Of a stretch of 28,454 bases of DNA, positions 11,887-18,836 are shown one piece after another. The stretch lies in IMG/VR virus record IMGVR_UViG_3300025818_000132, positions 1 to 28,454 of that record, one strand, 5' to 3'. The position numbers and the translations under genes were made by a program. This DNA is from a virus. Each line of letters opens with the position of its first letter. Position 1 is the stretch's first letter. The notes beneath the pieces are model-generated. The model was not told the DNA's origin. It saw only the letters and a program-made list of their open reading frames with translations, and did not search any database.

Positions 11887-12600
11887 AACAACGACGACGA
11901 CAGAATGACCGTCGACCGTGCCCCTGTCTTTTGTCGGGGCTGATGTTTGGGTCAAGGGGTGCCACTGCATCGCAAAAAAAAGTTGTGCGAGACCTATGGC
12001 GATGTAACTAACTCGATGCCAGCGTCCCGCCCCACTAAAAAGAGTGCGAAGCACCACTGGGCGGGACTACGTTGCCGCGAAGAACGCAACTTTATTTTGC
12101 CCCCTTGACGCGAACAATCTGAACAGACTAAGACCTGGGGTCGTGTCGCACGGTCACTTCTGTTGTTGTTGTTGTTGGTACTCGATGCCTGGGTAAGAAC
12201 TACGCAGGCGCGACACCGACATCTCCATCTCTGTGCAACAACGCCTGAAAGTTCTTAGGACTATTCGGAGTCGTCTTCCGAATAGTCTGTGCCCAGGATA
12301 GCATCGAGTATGCCGTTAAAAAACTAAGCAAGTGTGAACTATGTAGCTGAACGTGTCAGCCTCGATCCTGATTTATCGTTCGCCGCCCTGCCGACACAGG
12401 CCAAGGCACGATAAATCGGGATCGTTAGCAGGCTGACACAAACAATGCATCGTTCGCATCGCCGCGTACCACAGACCATGGCTCGATGCCGTGGTCTGTG
12501 GTTCATACTTGCAACGGGGGTTACTATGCCTGTTTGCAACGGTTCGAAGGTTCGGGTGCAACCCCCCAACCCCCCTAAGAGCGGGGCGCATCGCTCTCGT
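11887..12600 (+). ncRNA. Candidate large structured non-coding RNA (about 0.7 kb)
   Basis: No credible protein gene lies here, but long helices tile the stretch. Domain 1 is closed by a 26-bp helix with one bulge (11887-11912 with 12150-12176). Inside it are a second helix (11945-11962 with 12099-12115) and hairpins at 11920-11940, 12024-12067 and 12071-12090. Domain 2 is a three-way junction closed by 12179-12188 with 12301-12310. Domain 3 is a long bulged hairpin (12353-12379 with 12408-12439). Domain 4 is a 14-bp hairpin (12469-12501). A C/G-rich end (12509-12600) can pair GGGGGTT with AACCCCC. Six G-U pairs in these helices would be A-C mismatches in the opposite strand, so the RNA is read rightward. 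Size, density of structure and phage setting recall the GOLLD and ROOL classes; membership is untested. The exact ends are inferred. Confidence 0.75.
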
Positions 12601-12758
12601 CTCTCCTATAATGTTGGTTTCATAGATTCATTCGTCGGTAGTTTCATTGCACTTGTATGTAGACCACAAGTAGGAGTCCCTAGCCCCCAAAAAATGCGGG
12701 GGTGTATTTTCATTTGGGTTTTGTGTAAACTGCGGCAGAGACTTAATCGGAGTTATTT
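12601..12758 (+). promoter_or_regulatory. Leader and promoter region of the late operon
   Basis: A consensus -10 box TATAAT stands at 12607-12612 without a good -35, as expected of an activator-dependent phage promoter. Further on are an inverted repeat ACTTGT (12651-12656) / ACAAGT (12666-12671), a possible attenuator hairpin (12683-12703), one more GTGTAAA heptamer (12723-12729, as in the 7.6-kb operator cluster) and the ribosome-binding site GGAG about 7 bases before the ATG at 12759. Confidence 0.5.
12683..12710 (+). terminator. Possible attenuator/terminator before the late operon
   Basis: CCCCC (12684-12688) pairs with GGGGG (12698-12702) around a 9-base A-rich loop, with an extra G-U pair, and is followed by TGTATTTTC. 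The stem is short and the T tract interrupted, so this is a weak terminator that could separate the upstream RNA from the late mRNA. Confidence 0.4.
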
Positions 12759-15716
12759 ATGGCCTTACCTCCTTTGACCCAGCCGATGTTCCTCGGGGAC
12801 CGAGACCCGATGATCCGCGATCCGTTTGCCCCATCGACTATTGAGCCTGGATATATACGTGACTCGGACCTTGGGTCAGCGTTTGTTCGTTATCCGGCTG
12901 CTGGCGGGAGGTTGATTGAGAAGGGCATTGGTGCGTTGATGGACGACCCGTTGGGATTGCTTACGGGTGCGGCGACTGGTGCTTATGATTTCATTCGAGA
13001 GAGTGGTGATCCTGCTACGTTTGTTCAGGATCTGGGTATGAGTTTGGGGTTACCTATTGTTGAGAGTGGTCAGCGTTTGGCTGGTGGTGAGTATCCTGGG
13101 ATGTCTCTTGAGGAGGAGGAAGAGGCTCGGTTATTGGATGCGTTGACGGTTGCAGAGTTAATTCCGTTGTTTGGTCTGGGTGTTAAGGGTGTGACTGGAG
13201 CGATGCGTCGTCGGTTACGCGCTGAGAATCCTGACATGACGGATCCTGAGATTGAAGCTATGATGGCTCAGATGGAGGGACCAGGTGATCCAGGGGGCGT
13301 GGACTTTGGACCTCGGCCTGCGGAACTGAGTATGGAAGAGCTTCCGGAGACTCCGTTGGCGGAGCTTGAGATTATGCGGGATGATTCTGACACGACGCTT
13401 GGCGGCATTCCTATGGATCCGATTGAGATTGAGATGATCAACGCGAGTCGTGTGGAGGACGGAGAAGCACCGTTGCCTGGAGAACAGATCATTGCTCAAG
13501 AGTATGATGAGATATTTAACGCGGGTCCGAGGGCGATCCCTCCTGTCCAGACTGCGGAACAAAGACTTAGTGAGCAGCTTGATCGTTATTTTTCTGGTGT
13601 AGATGATAATGCGTTCGATGAGATGGAAAGGATTGGCCTTGATTTACAGGGTCTTGGATATAGCGATGTTGATATAGCTGATGCGTTTGATAATGCGTTG
13701 AGCAGGTATACTCCTGAACAGCGTCGGCAGTTTAGAACTGATGCGGCGGCTTTTGTGGAAGCGGAGGATTATGATCCGGTTATTGCTGGAGACGAAGACG
13801 GATTTAACCCGATGGCTGGCGATGTGGATGTGGTTCGCGCAGTCCGCGATGCGGAGTCTGACATTGAGGACAGGTTGAACCTGGAGTTGGGTCGTTATTT
13901 TGGTGACAATGACCAGATGACGATCAGCGATGCGTTGGTTGTTATCGGTGAGGATGTAGTAGGTGGATTAGAGGATCTTGATTATGGAGCGGCTGAGACG
14001 TTTACGTTTATTGACGAAGCGATGGAGCGTGGTGGTTATACCCCTGATCAACGTCGTCAGTTGATGGATGAGTTATTTCCGCCTGTAGCGACGGAGCCAG
14101 GTCAGCCGTTGGATCCGTGGCGGAATGTTGCGGACGCGGACGAGATTCCGGAAGGCGGTGCCCCTCCAGGGCTTCAGGCGTTGGCGAATGCGGTTCAAGA
14201 GAACATGGCGAATGATCCGTTGGATCCATTTGGCCCTCCTCCAGGAGCAGGTCCAACCCCGATGAATCAGCTTGAGGCAATGGACTTCAGCCTGACGGGT
14301 CAGGACACGGCGTTGAACTCTCGCTTGGATGAGGTTCTGGCGCAGGGTGGTCAGACTAAGTTTGCTAACTTGGATCAGTTTATTAACTATCTGACAAATA
14401 ACAAGAACAGTGTGACGAACGCGGAGTTAGAGGCTCGTGGTATTACGAAAGCGAACTTTGGGAGCGGCAAGATTGATTTGAACAATCCTGACACTCAGGA
14501 GTTGCTTGCTAGAACTCCGTTGAAGGTACGGATATTGGACGGCGCGGACGTTCAGTATAAGAATTATTTCTTGAACAACCCTACGGATTATCGGGAGACG
14601 GTGATTACGTTGGCGAATACTCCGTTTGATGGTCCGCAAAGCGGCGTTGGGGATTCGGGGCACTTTGAATTAACGCAGTATTCTATGGGTGGTCCGTCTC
14701 TGGTTCACATGCGGACGGGGCAGTTTGACGTTGTTGATCCCCCGACAGAGAACAAAGGTGCGACGGTAGCGGGTAAGACGTTCCACGTTGGCGAGATTCA
14801 GAGTGAGGCGACTCAAGACGCGACGAATGTTCGTAAAAGCCGGAGGTTTTTGGAAGCAGTTGGGGGCGGAGACGTTGCTCTAGGGGACCAACGGTTGCAA
14901 ACTCCGTTCTTGCAGATTGCTCGATTAAAAGCTCAAAAGCGTTTAGAAGAAGATCGACTTGCGTTACAAGCTGCTGGTCAAAAATTCTCCTCTAGTGACT
15001 TGGCTAGATTAAATGAGGCAAGAAAAGATTTCAATTATAGAGACGATGGGGGCGCGGGAATCGACGCAGAGATCAAAGCGATTTTGGAAGCAAACGATTT
15101 ACCTGAGACGTTTTATGAAGACACGTTGAAGGGGATGGTAAACTCTAAATTGTTTGAAGAGGACGTTACTGCGTTTTTAGACGATCTTATCGAAGATGGT
15201 GGTATTTTATATTCTCCAGGAGAAGTTGCGAACAGGTTGGGGTATTTTGGGGATGAGGTTAATAGGTTTGCTCAGAACGCGTCCCCTGACGATGTGGGCC
15301 TTGGATCATTGTACCAGACGGACAGGATTACGAATATCGCGGTAAAGCAGGCACTTGAGCAAGCCATTAATTCTGGCGCGGACTTTATCACGTTTAACCG
15401 TAGTGACTTGGTGAAAAGCATGACGGGCGGTCGTTTAAAGGGTCACCAAGAGTACTACGATAAAATTTTGCCGAAGAACGTCAACAAGTTGATGGAAAGA
15501 CTTGAGAAGGAGCACAACGTCAAACTGCCACGGTTGGAGAAGCTGGAGTTAAAAACTCAGTCTGGACCCGAACTTGGAAAGGTCAATGGTTTTGCCCTGA
15601 CGCCTGAGTTAAAAGAAATTTTTAAAGGGTCAGGAATCTCGGCCTATAGAGAGGGTGGACAGGTTAAGATGCGCAGTGGGGTTATGGCGTTGCCAGGAAA
15701 CGGAGTAGTACGATGA
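12759..15716 (+). CDS. Large virion-type protein with polyvalent-protein-like domain
   Basis: A 985-residue protein opening the late operon. The N-terminal 260 residues are acidic with hydrophobic helices (AELIPLFGLGVKGVTGAMRR, about 132-151). Residues 269-325 and 372-436 are two diverged copies of one unit (RL..L.RYF ... YTP[ED]QRRQ). Pro-rich linkers follow (about 440-505). The C-terminal half (about 585-930) holds the blocks YRETVITL, GHFELTQYS, LVHMR and FHVGEIQSE, a pattern I associate with domains of large polyvalent phage proteins, then a helical region with ALEQAINSGADFITFNRSDL. It ends in AYREGGQVKMRSGV. It could be an internal or ejected virion protein, consistent with the transglycosylase gene joined to it by an ATGA overlap. 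Function is inferred from size and position only. Confidence 0.65.
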   Translation: MALPPLTQPMFLGDRDPMIRDPFAPSTIEPGYIRDSDLGSAFVRYPAAGGRLIEKGIGALMDDPLGLLTGAATGAYDFIRESGDPATFVQDLGMSLGLPIVESGQRLAGGEYPGMSLEEEEEARLLDALTVAELIPLFGLGVKGVTGAMRRRLRAENPDMTDPEIEAMMAQMEGPGDPGGVDFGPRPAELSMEELPETPLAELEIMRDDSDTTLGGIPMDPIEIEMINASRVEDGEAPLPGEQIIAQEYDEIFNAGPRAIPPVQTAEQRLSEQLDRYFSGVDDNAFDEMERIGLDLQGLGYSDVDIADAFDNALSRYTPEQRRQFRTDAAAFVEAEDYDPVIAGDEDGFNPMAGDVDVVRAVRDAESDIEDRLNLELGRYFGDNDQMTISDALVVIGEDVVGGLEDLDYGAAETFTFIDEAMERGGYTPDQRRQLMDELFPPVATEPGQPLDPWRNVADADEIPEGGAPPGLQALANAVQENMANDPLDPFGPPPGAGPTPMNQLEAMDFSLTGQDTALNSRLDEVLAQGGQTKFANLDQFINYLTNNKNSVTNAELEARGITKANFGSGKIDLNNPDTQELLARTPLKVRILDGADVQYKNYFLNNPTDYRETVITLANTPFDGPQSGVGDSGHFELTQYSMGGPSLVHMRTGQFDVVDPPTENKGATVAGKTFHVGEIQSEATQDATNVRKSRRFLEAVGGGDVALGDQRLQTPFLQIARLKAQKRLEEDRLALQAAGQKFSSSDLARLNEARKDFNYRDDGGAGIDAEIKAILEANDLPETFYEDTLKGMVNSKLFEEDVTAFLDDLIEDGGILYSPGEVANRLGYFGDEVNRFAQNASPDDVGLGSLYQTDRITNIAVKQALEQAINSGADFITFNRSDLVKSMTGGRLKGHQEYYDKILPKNVNKLMERLEKEHNVKLPRLEKLELKTQSGPELGKVNGFALTPELKEIFKGSGISAYREGGQVKMRSGVMALPGNGVVR

Positions 15717-16387
15717 ACTATATTGAGATGGCGCAGGACATTGCGAAGCAGGAGGGCATTGATCCTGATATCTTTGTCCGCTTGATTCAGCAGGAAAGCA
15801 GCTTTGACCCTGATGCGGTGAGCGAGAAGGGTGCTGCGGGACTTCCAGGAATCATGCCTAAGACTGCGGTGAAACCTGGATATGGCGTTGAGGCTATTAG
15901 TGTAGAGGATCGGTTTGATCCGGAGATTAGTCTAAGGTTCGGGGCACAATATCTGAAGGCTATGCTTGACAAGTACGACGGTGATTATGCGAGGGCACTT
16001 GCTGCGTACAACAAGGGACCAGGTGGTACTCCTGAAGAGGGGAAGGTTCCGTATGTCAAAGAGACGTATGACTATGTAGGTAGTATCTTGGACCCTGCAT
16101 CTGCGGTTAATTTGTTTGACGTTGGGGATTATCCTGTTGGGGTTACGGTTCGCGAGGACGTTCAGAGCATTTTGGATTTGGCGGAGGGTTACGAGACGAT
16201 TCCTGAGATGTTGGATAGGATAAAAGAAGAGGACCAAGACGCGGCGTATAGTTCGTTGGTGCGTCAGTATCAGGCTATAGAAGAGGCTCGAAACGAGCAG
16301 CCTGAAATGATCGAACCTATTCAACCTCGACGAAATAGAATAAATGTACTAAGATCCTTGGGCATAGGAGGAATATTTGATGACTGA
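15713..16387 (+). CDS. Lytic transglycosylase (SLT fold)
   Basis: A 224-residue protein with a soluble-lytic-transglycosylase domain in residues 1-125: catalytic Glu28 in LIQQESSFDPDAVSEKGAAG, then GLPGIMPKTA (usually GLMQIMP) and FGAQYLKAMLDKYDGDYARA followed by LAAYNKGPGG (usually AYNAGPG). It cleaves peptidoglycan between MurNAc and GlcNAc. Because it lies directly after the large virion-type protein (ATGA overlap), it is more likely a virion component that opens the wall during DNA entry than the lysis enzyme, which is encoded at 23.0 kb. The C-terminal 100 residues are acidic and unassigned. No signal peptide is seen. Confidence 0.88.
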   Translation: MNYIEMAQDIAKQEGIDPDIFVRLIQQESSFDPDAVSEKGAAGLPGIMPKTAVKPGYGVEAISVEDRFDPEISLRFGAQYLKAMLDKYDGDYARALAAYNKGPGGTPEEGKVPYVKETYDYVGSILDPASAVNLFDVGDYPVGVTVREDVQSILDLAEGYETIPEMLDRIKEEDQDAAYSSLVRQYQAIEEARNEQPEMIEPIQPRRNRINVLRSLGIGGIFDD

Positions 16388-16925
16388 TGCATTCAACGAC
16401 CCACAGGAAGGCTTTAGCTACCCTGGCGGAACACCTGATAATAGTCCCGTAAATGACAATCAAGGTAGTTTTCTTGATGCACTTGCAAGTTTTTTTGGCG
16501 GAGGCGGAGGAAACGCTGACGGGCAAGGTCAGGATTCTACTTCTCAAGACGAGGCGACTGACGGTGACGCGGACGTAGGTCTCATTAATAGTATCTTGAT
16601 GGGTATAGGCTTGAAGGATCGTACGGACGATTACTATAGGGCCACGTTAGATACGATTAATCGAACCGATGGTGCGGCGGCAGCGGAACGGTATCGCGAT
16701 TACATTACGGGTAAGGGCGTGTTGTCTGTTCCAGGTGCATTGAGCAACTACGACATAGCAACGATGTCGATTACGGGTCAGCCCTCAATTCCACAGGCAC
16801 CAGTTCCAACGATTGTTCCGCCACAAGCTCCAATGATACCGATGCCTCAGACCATGCAACCTCCGATGCAGCAGGGTGTTGGATCGTTGATGCAGCCTCC
16901 AGGAGCGATTAGACCTCTTGTCTAA
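16380..16925 (+). CDS. Low-complexity hypothetical virion-associated protein
   Basis: A 181-residue protein with an unusual composition: Gly/Asp/Gln-rich from about 28 to 65 (a run of five Gly after FF), a short ordered centre (LINSILMGIGLKDRTDDYYR; AAAAERYRDYITGKG), and a Pro/Met/Gln-rich tail (IPQAPVPTIVPPQAPMIPMP). AGGAGG sits 8 bases before the ATG at 16380, which overlaps the transglycosylase stop by 8 bases. Likely disordered; a virion or connector role is guessed from its neighbours. Confidence 0.6.
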   Translation: MTDAFNDPQEGFSYPGGTPDNSPVNDNQGSFLDALASFFGGGGGNADGQGQDSTSQDEATDGDADVGLINSILMGIGLKDRTDDYYRATLDTINRTDGAAAAERYRDYITGKGVLSVPGALSNYDIATMSITGQPSIPQAPVPTIVPPQAPMIPMPQTMQPPMQQGVGSLMQPPGAIRPLV

Positions 16926-17376
16926 GACCGAGTACCGCAGGGCCACGCCCCAGGATTTGACGGGTATTGTAAAACTTGGGGAGGAGATGCATCAGGAGAC
17001 GGCGTTCTCTAACATAGAGTTTAGCGTGGAGCGCACTGCGTCGGAAACGATGCGGTGCATTTTGGATCCGAATTACTTTGCCAATATCGCGGTTCAAGGG
17101 GACAAGATCGTTGGGATTTTGTTTGGTTATCTTGAAAAGCCGTTTTTTACGGAGCAGATAGCGGGATTCGACTGCGTTTGGTACGTGAGCCACGATGCGA
17201 GGAACACGATGGTTGGACCTCGGCTCTTGAAGCAGTTTGAGGCTTGGACAAAAATCAATGGCGGTAGTATAGTCTACACAACACTAGGGTCGAACTATAA
17301 GTCGGATCGTGTTGGTAAGCTCATGGAACGTATGGGTTTTGAGTGTCAGGGCGGTTGGTATCGGAAAGACATATGA
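16918..17376 (+). CDS. GNAT-family acetyltransferase-like protein
   Basis: A 152-residue protein with the GNAT layout: N-terminal RRATPQDLTGIVKLGEEMHQ, a central strand pair (IAVQGDKIVGILFGYL, about 57-72), the VWYVSHDARNTMVGPRLLKQ region where acetyl-CoA binds, and the closing LMERMGFECQGGWYRKD. The usual Q/R-x-x-G-x-G/A loop appears as ARNTMVGP, so cofactor binding is plausible but altered. Substrate unknown; such proteins are common beside terminase genes in marine phages. It starts with TTG, forced by an 8-base overlap with the previous gene, and shares an ATGA overlap with the large terminase. Confidence 0.75.
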   Translation: MSKTEYRRATPQDLTGIVKLGEEMHQETAFSNIEFSVERTASETMRCILDPNYFANIAVQGDKIVGILFGYLEKPFFTEQIAGFDCVWYVSHDARNTMVGPRLLKQFEAWTKINGGSIVYTTLGSNYKSDRVGKLMERMGFECQGGWYRKDI

Positions 17377-18836
17377 ACTTACAAGGTTTACCAGAGGAAG
17401 CGTTAAAAGAGATCTTGGCATTGACGGAAGCCAAGAAACGGATGGAGTTGCGTGAAGAAGCGACGGAAAAGTTCATGCCGTTTGCGCATCATGTGTACGA
17501 AAACTTTATCGAAGGGGCGCACCACAGAATTATCGCGGAAAAACTTGAACGCGTTGCACGAGGAGAACTCAAGCGGCTTATAATTAATATGCCACCGCGT
17601 CATTCGAAATCTGAATTTGCAAGCTACTTGATGCCTGCTTGGTTTCTAGGTAGAAACCCAAAGCTCAAAATCATTCAAGCTACACACAATACGGAGCTTG
17701 CGGTGCGGTTTGGGCGCAAAGTAAGGGACTTGATCGATGATCCACAGTATAAAGAAATATTTCCAGACACGATTCTCAAAGAAGACAATAAAGGCGCGGG
17801 TAAGTGGGGCACTGACAAAGGCGGCGAATATTTTGCAGCGGGTGTTGGTGCAGCCGTTACAGGCCGTGGTGCGGACTTGTTCATCATTGATGACCCGCAT
17901 TCGGAACAAGATGCGTTAAGCGAAACGGCATTTGACCACGCATATGAGTGGTACACCTCTGGTCCACGACAGCGTTTACAACCTGGCGGTGCAATCATCC
18001 TAGTTATGACACGCTGGGGTAAGAAAGACCTGACTGGGCGGCTGATTGCGAACCAAGCAGGCGATAAAATGGCGGATCAGTGGGAGGTTGTGGAGTTTCC
18101 AGCCATTCTGCCGAGCGACAAACCTCTTTGGCCTGAGTTCTGGGAGAAAGACGCGCTACTGTCTATCAAGGCATCGCTGCCTGTAGGCAAGTGGAATGCT
18201 CAGTGGCAGCAAACTCCGACGGCATCAGAGTCAGCTATTATCAAACGGGAGTGGTGGCAACCTTGGGAAAAGGAAGAAATCCCCACTGTCGATTACATTA
18301 TACAAGCATATGATACGGCGTTCTCGAAAAAAGAGACGGCGGACTACTCAGCTATCACAACGTGGGGCATTTTTCACCCAGATGACGGTGGGCCAGAGCA
18401 GATCATACTTCTGGATGCGCGACGGGGTCGATGGAACTTTCCTGAACTGAAAGAGGTAGCGTATGAAGAACACGAGTACTGGGAACCGGATATGGTGTTG
18501 GTCGAAGCGAAAGCGACGGGGATGCCACTCATTGACGAGTTGCGGTTACGCGGTATTCCAGCACTTGGCTTCTCGCCTGGTAAGGGGAAGGATAAAGTAA
18601 CCAGAATGCACATGGTTGCCCCGTTGTTCGAAGCTGGTGTAGTATGGGCACCAACGGACAAAAAGTTTGCTGACGAGGTCATTGAGGAAGTAGTTTCATT
18701 TCCTAATGGCGATCACGATGACTTTTGTGATAGTATGACGTTAGCTTTGATGCGTTTTAGGCAGGGTGGGTTTATTTCTCTGTACAACGAACGCGAAGAG
18801 GAAATGGAGATTCCTCGTGTTAAGGAGTATTACTGA
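17373..18836 (+). CDS. terL: Terminase large subunit
   Basis: A 487-residue packaging motor. The ATPase part has the deviant Walker A PPRHSKS (74-80), Walker B LFIIDD (169-174) followed by PHSE, and the coupling motif VMTRW (211-215). The nuclease part has the acidic residues expected of an RNase-H-like fold: Asp314 in QAYDTAF, Glu378 in LVEAKATG and Asp449/Asp453 in HDDFCDS. It pumps DNA into the prohead and cuts concatemers. The start at 17373 gives an ATGA overlap with the GNAT gene; an upstream GTG is unnecessary. The stop overlaps the portal start (TGATG). Its small-subunit partner is far away at 7.9 kb. Confidence 0.95.
   Translation: MNLQGLPEEALKEILALTEAKKRMELREEATEKFMPFAHHVYENFIEGAHHRIIAEKLERVARGELKRLIINMPPRHSKSEFASYLMPAWFLGRNPKLKIIQATHNTELAVRFGRKVRDLIDDPQYKEIFPDTILKEDNKGAGKWGTDKGGEYFAAGVGAAVTGRGADLFIIDDPHSEQDALSETAFDHAYEWYTSGPRQRLQPGGAIILVMTRWGKKDLTGRLIANQAGDKMADQWEVVEFPAILPSDKPLWPEFWEKDALLSIKASLPVGKWNAQWQQTPTASESAIIKREWWQPWEKEEIPTVDYIIQAYDTAFSKKETADYSAITTWGIFHPDDGGPEQIILLDARRGRWNFPELKEVAYEEHEYWEPDMVLVEAKATGMPLIDELRLRGIPALGFSPGKGKDKVTRMHMVAPLFEAGVVWAPTDKKFADEVIEEVVSFPNGDHDDFCDSMTLALMRFRQGGFISLYNEREEEMEIPRVKEYY

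Noticed and set aside
12158-12177. GTT microsatellite
   Set aside because: It pairs base for base with 11887-11905, so it is better read as one arm of a long helix than as a slippage repeat alone.
12541-12567. tRNA-like T-loop (GGTTCGAAGG)
   Set aside because: No matching acceptor, D or anticodon arm could be laid out around it. The segment fits the 3' part of the structured RNA instead.
12445-12777. Open frames in the 11.9-12.8-kb region, including a 110-codon rightward frame
   Set aside because: They cross paired helices and C/G runs, have no ribosome-binding site and give implausible translations. The RNA structure explains the sequence better.
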